Of a DNA stretch of 64,000 nucleotides, positions 33,368 through 43,604 are shown piece after piece. The notes beneath the pieces are model-generated. The model was given only the letters and a program-made list of their open reading frames with translations. It was not told the origin of the DNA and searched no databases. Origin of the DNA: Blasia pusilla. Its lineage: Eukaryota > Marchantiophyta > Marchantiopsida > Blasiales. The position numbers were made by a program, and so were the translations under genes. Numbering within the stretch: the stretch's first letter is position 1; every line of letters starts with the position of its first letter. Location of the stretch: positions 15,996,001 to 16,060,000 of the forward strand of contig CM114272.1 of NCBI GenBank assembly GCA_050084515.1, given 5' to 3'.

Positions 33368-34600
33368 CGCAACCCCCTCACAAGATGGTACACCCTTAGC
33401 TACACCATCATCTGAGCAAATAACTCCTCCACCAGCATGAGCAACCAACTCCACATACCTAGCCATTACATCCCATTTACTCCAAGGATGCAAAATACTA
33501 CTCTCCTCGCCCCCAGCCGATGCCTCTACCGTCCCGGTAGCCATCGAGCTCATTACAAGGGGTGGAAGACCCACAAACATAGTCCAAATTCGACGCTGCT
33601 CGGCCATACCAAGACTCAAAATCCAAGTCAAACAGTTCAGATCCATGGCTTGACCCAACACATGACGTCGTGAAGCCTCAGGAATGGAAGCAACCGTTGT
33701 CACACCAGTAGCAAATCCCATCGCACGCTCTCTCTCATCAGCGTTAGGCTCCACCAACTGTCACACATGAGAATCCCATACAAGCCCGTGACCACCTTCT
33801 CTGTATGCATGTGACGAGGGAAAACTCACAAATGTGGGTAGTGCCATCCTAGGCTGGCCCACACAGTTCATCACTGCCATGGATGACTGATCAATAACCC
33901 TCACCACCTGAGAAAGTCGCCCAGTATCCAAGATACTATCCATTGTAAGGCAAAGATCCCGCTGCACTGCATCATATGCTCGACGTAGAACCTCCCTAGG
34001 CAACAAGTTTGTCCACCACAAGTGTGGACGATGTGCACGCGAGCCAACTTGCGCTGCATCCAACAACACCGCTGGTCCAATCCAAGACCGCACCTCATGA
34101 ACACTCGCCATCATCCGGGTCTGAGTGTCATCCAACAATAGAACATTCTCCAGAATGTAAGCTAGAGCACGTGCCTGATGAACCTGAAGATGTCGTAATA
34201 CCTGTAACATCTCCCAAAACAATCGAGACCGAGGGTCGTGTAATCCCTCACTAGGACCAGCACGTGTATGACCCTGAATTGGCCATCCAACAATCACCAA
34301 TTCCACAGGACCAACCCTCTTAAGGTCCTGCGCCCCCAACAATGCAATGTGTGATGGCAAAGCACGCTGGTACCCACGAATAGCTGATGGCGGCAACAAC
34401 TCAGGATATCTCCGCATCAACTGACCAATATGTCGGGTTGAGACTCTCTAGGCCGTCTCATCTCGCTCCACATACACGTATCTTCGCACAGGAATACCGA
34501 CCTGCAACATTGCAGCCAAACCAGTGCCAATCCCACCAAAGAGATCTAACACAAAAATGCCCTCTGGCGGATACTGCCATACAATGGGTGTAGTATCCAA
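33368..34600 (-). pseudogene. C5-cytosine DNA methyltransferase domain within gypsy pol
   Basis: Conserved C5-MTase motifs occur in canonical order: motif I VLDLFGGIGTG (SAM binding, about 34552-34520); motif IV GPVELVIVGWPIQGHTRAG (about 34310-34250), where the catalytic PCQ reads PIQ (Ile codon 34277-34279); motif VI LENV (about 34150); motif VIII SRAHR (about 34042-34028); and a closing block with ERERAMGFATG and VLGQAMDLN (about 33735-33635), resembling motifs IX/X of Dnmt3-like enzymes. It sits between protease and RT and is in frame with both. Two stops fall inside (34448 TAG, 33761 TGA), and the flanking frames end at 34844 and 33365. The family transfers methyl from SAM to C5 of cytosine. 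This copy could not act, given the stops and the missing Cys. Closest relatives cannot be named without a search. Confidence 0.88.
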
Positions 34601-35443
34601 AGGGGATAACCCAGCTGGACCAGAAGTAGGAGTCCGCCGTGGGGCCTCCTCTTCCTCGTGAGGTATAACAGCCTCACACCAAGCCTCCTGCACTAGGCGA
34701 TCAGCCTCCTGCCGTAGTGCACCGCCTGAGCTTGAAAGTGGCACATCCAACGATGAGGATGCCACTGCTGCAAAAATAGGGACCTCCTCTACCTCCTCAT
34801 GCATAGGAGAATCCATAGCAAAAACATTACCCTCCAAAAAATCTCATGGCCAAGTGACTACTCCACTAAAACCAGCCACAGATGCTAACACTGTTGGGGA
34901 GGACCCTCTTGGTCGAGCCCCATAAATAAATCTCACAGGAACATGGCTCATACGTCCATCCCTGGACTGCCAACCAGGTCTATAAGACGCTGTCTTAGTC
35001 CAATAATCCATGTGAAAACCCATAGGGTACAATACTGCTCCTCCAACTAGTACATCATACGACTCGGCTGTTGTGACTACCGTAGATACTCCCAAGCGAG
35101 AGCTATCAGTCACATGATCTGGTCTCAACTGTACAGAAAACTTCTCCCGTGTCATGAATTGAGACCTATCATTGGCTCCTCCAAGTGATGTTTGAATCTG
35201 GAATGGGCAAGGCTCAAGCTCTAACCTCCGAATACCCAAACCAATGCATGCCGCCTTTCCCAACATCAAAGGTTGGGCACCACAGTCTAACAAGACTCTA
35301 TCTGGTCTATACACCTGTCTTGTAGGACTCACCAATCGGAATATCCCACTCCGGTTGTCCAACCTACATACACCAGGTGTAAGCCTCTCATGATCAATGG
35401 CTGGCCGGGCTGGTAATGCATCCATCTTCGCCGCTGCTGCCTA
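34601..35443 (-). pseudogene. retroviral-type aspartic protease and linker of the gypsy element
   Basis: The minus frame from 35425 has the pepsin-like retroelement protease core: VYRPDRVLLDCGAQPLMLG (DSG changed to DCG) followed by KAACIGLGI and the flap-side region, then YDVLVGGAVLYPMGF. The related copy at 42.9 kb keeps DSG, so the Cys here is a derived change or family variation. Stops flank it at 35441-35443 (TAG) and 34844-34846 (TGA). After 34844 an acidic linker of about 80 codons (HEEVEEVP, PHEEEEAP) leads to the methyltransferase. It would process the polyprotein. Confidence 0.8.
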
Positions 35444-37459
35444 CCAAGTAGCAGTGGTACTCAATGCTACACCTGACATAGAGGGTCGCTCCACCGCAAC
35501 ATCCTCATCCACCTCAGCACGTGTAGCAGTAACATCCCCACGTTCACACAACGTGGCTGCTAGCTGAAATACAGGAGCTAAGTCAACTCCTAAAGCCATC
35601 AGCTCCGTGGCCGAAAACAATGGGGATCCCAATAGTGAAGTTGCCATCCGCAATACTGCACTAGATGCTGCATCCGTGTCTACTACACGCGATGTAGATG
35701 CCTCATTCCCCACTGTCGGCTCAATAGGCTGCGTAGGAACCATGGATGGAGTCCTAAGCACCTCAGACAACAAGAATGACTGGGGAAGCCTAGCGTGCCT
35801 CCCCGCCTCACCTCTCTGTGGGTCCAACTCCACAGTAGCACCACGTGGCTCTGACGCTCGAGTGGCTCCTCTCGTAACTGCAGCCGATGCCTCAACCTGT
35901 GCTGCACTCGCCATATAAGAGAGATCATCCCCTCCATAAGAGGTGGAAGCCCCTACTCCCGAACCTGATCTATGATGGATACCAGCCATAGTAGCCAACA
36001 TCTGCTCCAACTACTCAATCTTGGCAGCCATAGCTGACTCTGTCGTAGTGGTAGGGGTAGCCACCGTAGGCTCTCCAACCACTGGTCCACCTCTACCACC
36101 TCGGCCTCTCGGAGCTACTCCACCACGGCCGCGGCCTGATCTCAACTCTGGATGAAGATCAAAGCAACGCTCTCGAGGATAACCTAGTCTCCCGCAATGA
36201 TCACACTGAGTTGGGACTCACTGAGGCCCATCCTCCAAAGTCCATCTCCCATCCTCTTGGGGACAAAACTTCCTAACATGATGCCCTCCACATATCCAAC
36301 TTGACTGTCCTTGCTGCGGGGCAGAAAATGAAGGCAATGGTCTCTGCGCAAGTGTCCCTCTAGGACCTGACTGAGGTCGTGTGTACCCCACATGACTCCC
36401 ACTACTACTACCACCACCACGACTACGAGATTGTGAGGTGGGCTGCTGAACACGAGAAGTAGTAGTTGTATCCCTACTGAATGCGGATGTCACCACTCTC
36501 TCCTTCACCATGTTAAGCTCAATCTTCTCAGATAGAGCAAACACATGGGTCAATGTGGGTGAATCATCACTCATAAGAGTAGCATCACATACCCTGCGGC
36601 GTAACTCTCGGTCCAAGATCCCATACCAAAACTGGACTGCCTAAGCCTCGGTCACACCCTGGGTAACTGAAATCAAGCGTCGCATAGGAGTGTATGCCTC
36701 ACGAAGACTCTCACCAGTCTTTTGCTCAAATTCTTGAAGACTCCTCAACTTCTCTGTCTTCACTCCCTGATAGTTCTTATTCAACCTCTTGAAGAACTCT
36801 GCAACCGGGCTAAACAATGGTGGAGCACTAGTACCTCCACTAGTACCCCCATTGGTACCTCCATGGGTACCTCCACTGGTACCCCCACTCCGGCTCGTAC
36901 TTGTACCACTCAACGTCGGGCTGGCTGACATAGTAGGAGCACTATTACCAATACCACCATGGGTGATAGACACATAGCCTGGAGACCAATATTGTCTCCA
37001 TGCCTCAATCTCAGCAACATGGTCCTTCCTAAACTCATGGTAATCATCCATGGGTGGTCCCTCCAAGTGCTGAAACAACCCCTTCCAAGCCAAGAAGGGT
37101 GTAAACAACGTGGCGTTCCGCAACATCTGCATATCACACCACGTATCAAACTCTTGCATAAAGTCCTCCAACTCAATGGTGCCCACTGCACCCGAGTATC
37201 GTCGTGGGCCCTTCATGGCCCCATATATCCCGTCCATGTCCCAAATCAATGGAGCTGCAACACTCGATAACAACGTAGAAGACTCGGTGTTTGGAACACC
37301 CTCGTCCTCCTCTTCATCAACCGTCGGAAGTGGAAAAGGTAGCGGATACCTAAATCCACTCCGTGTGAAACCACCATTGTCTGCACCACGGTCCCCAACC
37401 AATGCGACAGCTCCGTGATGACCAACGCCGATGCCGCACCACCACCAAATTATCACCAC
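35444..37459 (-). pseudogene. gypsy gag with zinc knuckles and gag-protease linker
   Basis: The frame starting at about 37459 contains the capsid-like gag: GTIELEDFMQEFDTWCDMQ (about 37175), LEGPPMDDYHEFRKDH, a low-complexity Gly/Thr/Ser repeat (about 36900-36830), FKRLNKNYQGVKTEKL and RRLISVTQGVTEA. A TAG (36641) follows, then AVQFWYG and HVFALSEKIELNMVKER. Two knuckle-like segments come next: CGGHHVRKFC and CDHCGRLGYPRERC, the latter with Tyr in place of the metal His. A coiled segment (KIE-stop-LEQMLATM) leads into a linker. Stops at 36641, 36218, 36011 and 35441 are all in one continuous frame. The start codon is not certain; upstream sequence is probably the leader. Confidence 0.85.
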
Positions 37460-38710
37460 TAAGTAACCAAGTGACGTCGATGTCGCTATACTATTCTAGC
37501 TCTACTAGCTATGGATGTAGGCAACCTAACATGTCATCACCACAAGAAGCCTCCCACGGTCTACTGGTCATCACTCCAGCCTCACTACCGGTAGCACACA
37601 GGAGTAACACTACTCTGGAAATCAACGTCAACCCTAACAATGGGCGCGCAAGCAAGAAGCAACGATGGAGGGGATCCAAACACAGGAAGTCCAATGATAA
37701 CCCTCCAATCGCAAATGGAAATCAAGGTAACACAATCCGCAAAACTTGGCGCCCCCTGAATCCACAGAACCCACCACACAATTCTAACGCAAAATCTACT
37801 CTGCTGCGGGTCGATGACGTGCTAGTCGGACTCGCAACACCTGAAAATATCACGTGCATGGAGAGGCTACACCGTACTATGCGCTAGAGGTACATCAACC
37901 AAAAACCTGAGATGCATAAAGCACCTAACACATCTCCAAACAACACCAAATGAGCTACACTAGTGTGTACACTGGCATAGTTAAGAACTCAGTAGTTAAG
38001 CGTCCTCCAGGCAGAATAGCCCAAAGATGGGTGACCAATTTTGCAACACTCAAATCACAAATCCTGCAAAAACTGCCTCACGCCCAAGCAAGCAAGCTTG
38101 CTTGGGCGTTTAGGGTTCGAATTTTGATCAGCAATTACTTCACAAATCCTTGACCAAAATTGAATCTATTTCAACCAGAATTCAATTGACCACCATAGTT
38201 ATCTCTCCACAAAAAATGAACTACAACCGAGCTTTGTACATCGAGCTAAAAATCAGACAAACTTGTTGTCCATACACCTCCAGAATCGCAAATCCGACAG
38301 TGCTTCCGCCCAGTTTCATGCACGCAGAAATCCGCAACGCTCCACACACTCAAGCAGATAGCTTCACATGAGATCACAATACAAGAAGCAATAGAAACCT
38401 CTCACCCGATCTGGATGAACTTCAACAGAGCTTCCGCACTCCAAGCTCTCCACATTAGAAAGCCGTCGAACATGAACCAGAATCTTCAATCCTTGATAAC
38501 TTCCAACTCCCTTGACGAAATCCGGCGATCTAAAGCGCGTTGGAAAGCTCTCAGCAAGGCGCTTCTTTCCAATCAATCACGCATTGGATCTACACCTCCA
38601 ACATAGGCCACAAGCCACAAAAATCCACGGCTGAGTACACAATCAGCCCTAACTAGATCCTACTGATCCACGATCGAAGCTATCATCGATCTACTCAAGT
38701 TCTTTGAGTA
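37460..38710 (-). other. probable leader/5' LTR region of the gypsy element
   Basis: No coding frame of note. On the minus strand this leads straight into gag, so it is the expected place for the leader and the end of the 5' LTR. A ggcgcc-containing stretch at 37748-37755 may relate to a primer-binding site, but I could not match it to a tRNA end. A palindrome (cgcccaagcaag with cttgcttgggcg) lies at 38084-38109. LTR borders are unproven, because no 3' LTR was identified. Confidence 0.4.
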
Positions 38711-39063
38711 AAATCCGTGAAAGACCTACTGTCAAAAAACACATATAGAATCACATAAAATCGAGCCAAACCCACTCCACGATGCGAGAATCCAGGTCGA
38801 AGCTTGCGGGAACCACCATAGCCAAGAGCTCTACTCACTACATAGTCTAACTCCCAACGCAACAGGCTCAACTCAAAGAACTAACTGTTCTTTGAGTGCA
38901 CTCCAAACTATATCCTCCAACCTAAGAGCGGGCCCTATTGGAAAAGTCACCCTAAACGGAGTAACCCCCAACCTTATGTATGAAACCGCATCTCTACCTA
39001 GACACTACGGCCCTACATAAGGTACGGCCTCTACTAGCACACTATACTCTACGACATAATTCG
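38711..39063 (-). repeat. long inverted repeat, left arm (LTR-like)
   Basis: About 350 bp, matching 39767-40124 in opposite orientation with only scattered differences. The outer end on the minus strand reads tgtcgtagagtatagtgtgc, a TG start that would suit an LTR oriented like the neighbouring gypsy element. Inside is a perfect 10-11 bp hairpin (actcaaagaac, loop taact, gttctttgagt, 38871-38897). Confidence 0.9.
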
Positions 39064-39563
39064 TATGGTCATGACATGTTTCATAAGGCCTCAAAAAAAT
39101 CCATTAGGTCACCAATTTAATGCCCTAGATAATATACAATAGGATTATTAGAACAATTATAATAGATCCCCCAAGAGCCAACAAGAACTTTGGCTTATAA
39201 TTTTGGATACTCTAATATAAGGGATTTGTCAATCTTTTTTCCCCAGTGGGGCTCCTTGTGCCTCAATGGAAAACCTTCGAATTTTATGGACCATTTTTTC
39301 AAAGGATAATGACACTATGCCACCATTGTAATAGAATTGATATCCAAACTATGTATTCCCCATAAAGTTAAGCCCATTGCTAGAGTCATATTATGTAAAC
39401 ACATATATTTTCCATTCTTTATGTTTTCCTCTTCTCTATCTTAATGATTGGGAGATCAACACGCACAAGAAATGGCTCAAATTGAATAAGGTTGATAATG
39501 GCTATAAATTATAAAATCTTCCAAGAAGATAAAGAATTCCCAAAAGGAGGGGATTTGAGTTAG

Positions 39564-39609
39564 TGCTATACACCTTCGTGGGTGCATTCACCCACGAAGA
39601 TGTATAGCA
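39564..39609. repeat. perfect-type hairpin, 21-bp stem, 4-nt loop
   Basis: The arm tgctatacaccttcgtgggtg is followed by loop catt and the complementary arm, with one mismatch that would be a G-U pair in RNA. It sits in the middle of the long inverted repeat. It may be the joined ends of a small foldback element, or a structured RNA if transcribed. Confidence 0.9.
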
Positions 39610-39670
39610 TGTAATAGATGTATAGGGCTACCTAGGAGTTAGAGGGACCTAACCGCCAGTTAGGGGGGCG

Positions 39671-39761
39671 AGTTGTGGTACACTTGTATTTGTGGATGCT
39701 CTCGTCTATGTTATGCATGTAGGTGAGTATGGTATTTCAGCGATGTATGTTTATGACGATG
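39671..39761 (+). repeat. direct repeat, first copy
   Basis: About 90 bp beginning agttgtggtacacttgt and ending near gacgatg, repeated with few differences at 40125-40216. The two copies bracket the right arm of the long inverted repeat. Confidence 0.9.
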
Positions 39762-39766
39762 TTATT

Positions 39767-40124
39767 TATCGGATTATGTCATAGAGTATAGTGTGCTAGT
39801 AGAGGCCGTACCTTATGTAGGGCCGTAGTGTCTAGGTAGAGATGCGGTTTCATACATAGGGTTGGGGGTTACTCCGTTAAGGGTGACTTTTCCAATAGGG
39901 CCCGCTCTTAGGTTGGAGGATATAGTTTGGAGTGCACTCAAAGAACAGTTAGTTCTTTGAGTTGAGCCTGTTGCGTTGGGAGTTAGACTTGGTAGTGAGT
40001 AGAGATCTTGGCTATGGGTGGTTCCCGCAAGATTCGACCTGGATTCTCGCATCGTGGAGTGGGTTTGACTCGATTGTATGTGATTCTATACGTGTTTTAT
40101 GACAGTAGGTCTTTCACGGATTTC
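39767..40124 (+). repeat. long inverted repeat, right arm
   Basis: Inverse copy of 38711-39063 (shared blocks such as gtgtgctagtagaggccgta and ctcgcatcgtggagtgggt). It ends at atttc, where the second direct-repeat copy starts. It is probably the 5' part of an LTR of the same family inserted in the opposite orientation. Confidence 0.9.
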
Positions 40125-40216
40125 AGTTGTGGTACACTTGTGTTTGGGGATGCTCTCGTCTATGTTATGCATGTAGGTGAGTATGGTATGTCAGCGATCT
40201 ATGTTGTATGACGATG
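40125..40216 (+). repeat. direct repeat, second copy
   Basis: Copy of 39671-39761, differing at a few positions such as cttgtgtttgggg versus cttgtatttgtgg. Confidence 0.9.
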
Positions 40217-41205
40217 TGGATTTGCACGACAAACATCTGCAAGGGCTTTTTTCACGGAAAATTAAATTTATTTGAAAAGCCTCATGGCCAATGGTAAGAC
40301 CAAGGGTAGCACACAACTTTGGATAGGTATGTAAAGTTGGGCAAGTACTAATTAGATATAGTTTCACTCATCCTATTACATGCCCCAATAATTCCCTCCT
40401 CTAAGTCTCTTTGTCTTACATGAAATGGTAGTCAATTGCATATATTTATACTCACTTTGTCTTTTGGAGTGGGATTGTAGTCAAAGAAGAAGAGGAAGAG
40501 AAGTCAAGATGGCAATTTATGAGATATATGAAAGGAAATTTCCAAAATTTCAATCTAATGGAGCATGATGTGTTAGGAAAAACGGTATCTTTGGTTCATT
40601 TATGGGCTTCTTCTTTCTTAAATATTCCAATCACTATATGTGTTGAATAGGATTATGTACTTCAAAGTGTGGACATTTTGGGTTGGTGATGTTTTCTTTA
40701 GATTAATATTATACATGAGAGATTAAATTTTGGATCTTGAAAACATACTCCAACAATCAGGTCCAATATTCCAAGCACCACTTGCACACAAGATGAATTT
40801 AGCTCTCTTACTAGTACAAGGTTCAAGCTAGTCAATGGAAGAGATATTTGTCATGCGCATGCACATCGCTACACAACCCACATTGCTGGTCACATCTACA
40901 TAACACACAACATTGATCTTCCCAACACACGGGTCGATCCATCCATAAAAAAATGAACTTACTCATATACACCGAGATCCCACAAAAAAAATCAAAGTAA
41001 AAACGGCTCACCTAGCCTAGAACCCCACTCCTGAATATTCATCGGCATATCGGGCCACATCCACCCTCTACTATGAGGAAATCCAAACGCTAGCACCATA
41101 AATCCTACACACATAGGCAAGAGAGGTGCTCCTAAGGCTCAACATAAGAAAGATGGCTTGGGAAAGCCATCTCTCCCTCTCTTATGCCCTTGGGAAGAGT
41201 CAAAA
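40217..41205. other. AT-rich intergenic, nothing recognised
   Basis: No ORF of note. The segment at about 40840-40980 (ending in a block with catatacaccgagatc) recurs at about 41815-41935, a direct repeat of roughly 120 bp that flanks the MITE-like copy B. Confidence 0.5.
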
Positions 41206-41209
41206 GCAT

Positions 41210-41545
41210 GGTTGCACAAAAACAAACAAGTCCTTCCTTAGAACGGACATGGACAGACAAGTCTGGATATGTCCATGGACATGGGTTCCGAGAGGTGGAA
41301 TCCACACTTTTAGTCCATAATGGAAGGCATGGCAAGGATGAGAGGAGCAATGAGGGAGGAGGGAGTGGAGGTGGAGGGAGGAAGAATTGGGGGAGTATGA
41401 AACACAAAGGCAAGTAAGGGGAAGAAGAAAGAAGGGAAAGTTGGGGCCCATATGGACAAGTCCTTCCAGAGGATGGACATAAATCCACGGACATGGACAT
41501 GGACATGTCCACGGACACGGACTTTATCCACATGCAACCTTGGCC
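41210..41545 (-). mobile_element. about 335-bp MITE-like repeat, copy B
   Basis: On the minus strand it has the same ordered blocks as 27000-27300: tccatgtcc palindromes, gggccc, a pyrimidine-rich middle, ccttccattatg, and the ggttgca terminus. The left end (tggttgcacaaaaa) and the right end (ccacatgcaaccttgg) share an inverted ggttgca core. Overlapping minus ORFs of 83-148 codons arise from its pyrimidine-rich composition and are not credible genes. Confidence 0.55.
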
Positions 41546-41999
41546 AAAAGGCTCTTCCCCCAAAAATAGCCATCCCAACCATAACCTACGTGCATAGGTT
41601 ACTAGATGACCGTTGACTTGGTCAACGAGTCACGTGATTGACTAAGACCAAAACAGGGAAATTGCCATGCAACAACGTTCCCGACGTAATAGATCTATCG
41701 CCAACTTCATCCGACATCTCAGGACGAAGTTAAACCCAAACAACCCGTTGACCTTCTATGCTATCGACGTGATAGAACTCTACCTACGTCTAACTAAGAT
41801 GTGACAATTATCGTGCGCACACATATCATTGCACAACCCATATTTTTGGTCGCATCTACACACCACACAACACCGATCTTCCTAACACACGGATCAATCC
41901 ATTCATAAACAAAAAGAACTCACTCATATACACCAGATTTAACCGCCCCTAGTTGGCGGTTGGGTTGATAGCACACACATAATAAGAATGATCTACTAT

Positions 42000-43270
42000 C
42001 CTATGCATATCTAGCACCATTGGTGCCATCTTCCCTGCAACACTGCAGCTACCCGCCGTGTTGATCCCTCTGAAGAGATCTAATAGTCTCGTATCCTACT
42101 CCAAACACTGCCACACAACTCGTGTGGTACCCAAAAATATGAAGTCTCCAGTATAAGAGCATGACCGTCATCTGACTCTATCTGCTCCAAGATAGATCCA
42201 TGCCATGCCTCACGAGCTCGTCTGCACTCCACACATCTCAATGTTGGCCCCCAACAACAATAAAGAAATCTCCGCACCATGGGAGAAGACACTCACCTTG
42301 GCATGTCTCTCTATAGGACTATCCTCTACAAGAATGTCCTTCACATGTGTGCTCCTCTCCAAAAACTCTCATGGTCATCTAATACCACATGTGAGTGCTG
42401 CCAACGTGATCAAGGTATCATCACATGGTCAACCACCACTACTCCCTGCAAATTGCACTAGTAGATGGCTCACCTGTCCATCATCTGATCAAAACCTTGG
42501 TCATCGGGTGATGGACGCATAAAAAACCGTCTCCTCCAAAAAATCCAAGATGAAACCAAGGGGGTACAGCATCGTACTCCCTGCCAACAAACATACGACT
42601 ATGTCGATGTGTAATCGCCCAAATGCGCACTATTGCACTATCCGACTCATGCTCTAGTTGGCCCAAAGTCTAACCACTAACTCCTATCGAGTCATGTATT
42701 GCATGGGTGAGACGCCCCCAATAGAGTTCTGTATCTAAAAGGGACAACGCTCAATGTCGCATTTTGTACACCCAACACGAAACACGCCGCCTTCCCTAAC
42801 ATCAAAGGTTGCGCTCCCGAATCAAGTAGGACACGTTGCGGGTTGTATACAGTACCTGTGGGATTGACCAAGCGAAACACTCCAGCTTGGTTATCCAAAA
42901 ACACTACGCCTGGTGTGATCATGGCTCGCTCTATCGCAGGCCTAGCTCGCATATCTACCAACTTCATCGCCGCATCATGCCATGACTTTGTGGGGAGTGT
43001 CTTGAGCACCTACTCCAAGGGCAGGTCTACCACCATGATAACAACCACTTCCAAACGAGAGGAAGTCACCTCTCCATGCTCATACAACGTGCCAGCCAGC
43101 CGGAACACCTCCGTTGGTCCAACTCCCATCGTTGTCAATTCTATGGCGGAAAAAAAAACAAGCTTGGCTCACCCTAGTGGCCACCTCCAACAACGTGGTC
43201 AACATTGGCTCCACCCAAGCCGACATAGGAGTTGTCTCTCCAATAGTGAGACTTCTCATGATTTTTTGGG
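42000..43270 (-). pseudogene. truncated second copy of the methyltransferase-gypsy family
   Basis: Minus-strand translation gives a gag-tail segment (FFAIELTTMGVGPTEVFRLAG, about 43160-43100), then the protease with intact DSG (VYNPQRVLLDSGAQPLMLG, about 42850-42795) and KAACFVLGV. After degraded linker sequence (DFLEE; AREAWHGSILEQIES), methyltransferase motif I is reached as LLDLFRGINTAG at about 42090-42050. There the copy stops. Similarity to the 30-37 kb copy is clear but well below identity, so this is an older subfamily member. Several frameshifts and stops are present. It confirms that the protease-methyltransferase arrangement is a family trait. Confidence 0.75.
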
Positions 43271-43331
43271 AATGGTGAGACCTCTCACTGATTGGACCGC
43301 GAATTTTGCTAACTCGACCTAGACCCAAAAA

Positions 43332-43480
43332 GTGAATGAGCCGCTCAACCAAGTCAAGGAGATCCTATCGCAAGATCCAGTGCTAAAGCTTCCGGAGTTC
43401 GAAAAACCGTTCGAGGTGCATACTGATGCTAGTGATTTTGCGATTGCAGGAATGTTGAAGGGTGGAACACACACAAGAGG
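43332..43480 (+). pseudogene. gypsy pol fragment (RT/RNase H junction), plus strand
   Basis: The frame from 43332 reads NEPLNQVKEILSQDPVLKLPEFEKPFEVHTDASDFAIAGML in overlapping pieces, the standard start of the gypsy RNase H domain. After about codon 45 the similarity stops. It is a different gypsy family from the minus-strand element and probably a scrap of a separate insertion. Confidence 0.7.
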
Positions 43481-43604
43481 TGTTGCAAGACTTCAAACGG
43501 ATGCAAGGGAAGCACATGAGTCAGTACACGGAGTAGCTAGGAACATTACTTGTGACCAGCAGAAGCTTGGGCCAAAGGCCGTTGTAACTAGAGCAGGCTA
43601 GTGT

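Larger units (their letters stand above)
30315..37459 (-). mobile_element. Ty3/gypsy-type retrotransposon encoding a cytosine methyltransferase and a PHD finger
   Basis: On the minus strand the domain order is gag, two zinc knuckles, aspartic protease, C5-cytosine methyltransferase, reverse transcriptase, RNase H, integrase, PHD finger. RT before integrase and a YIDD catalytic box place it in Ty3/gypsy. From 37459 to 32441 all domains lie in one frame (about 1670 codons), interrupted by nine stop codons but no frameshift. A short deletion at about 32.44 kb and a 31-bp tandem duplication at 30739-30786 then shift the frame twice. The element is therefore inactive. LTRs were not firmly delimited. 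The 5' LTR and leader may reach 39063, because the segment 38711-39063 recurs in opposite orientation at 39767-40124. Related loci in the window are 42000-43270 and 906-7330. Confidence 0.9.
39064..39766. other. spacer of the long inverted repeat
   Basis: AT-rich with no gene. It contains a 21-bp stem hairpin at 39564-39609 and, at 39671-39761, a segment repeated directly at 40125-40216. Confidence 0.6.

Noticed and set aside
32774-36643. Stop codons read as sites of U-to-C RNA editing or a variant genetic code.
   Set aside because: Such editing of stops is an organellar feature in some plants. This is a nuclear transposon, and host genes in the window end at ordinary stops without readthrough. 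Mutational decay is simpler.
41132-41578. 148-codon minus frame similar to one at 27020-27202.
   Set aside because: The similarity comes from the shared MITE-like DNA; the protein is low-complexity Pro/Leu/Ser and frame is not constrained.
43332-43601. Plus-strand RNase H fragment as part of the nearby methyltransferase-gypsy copy.
   Set aside because: It is on the opposite strand and its sequence fits a different gypsy family.
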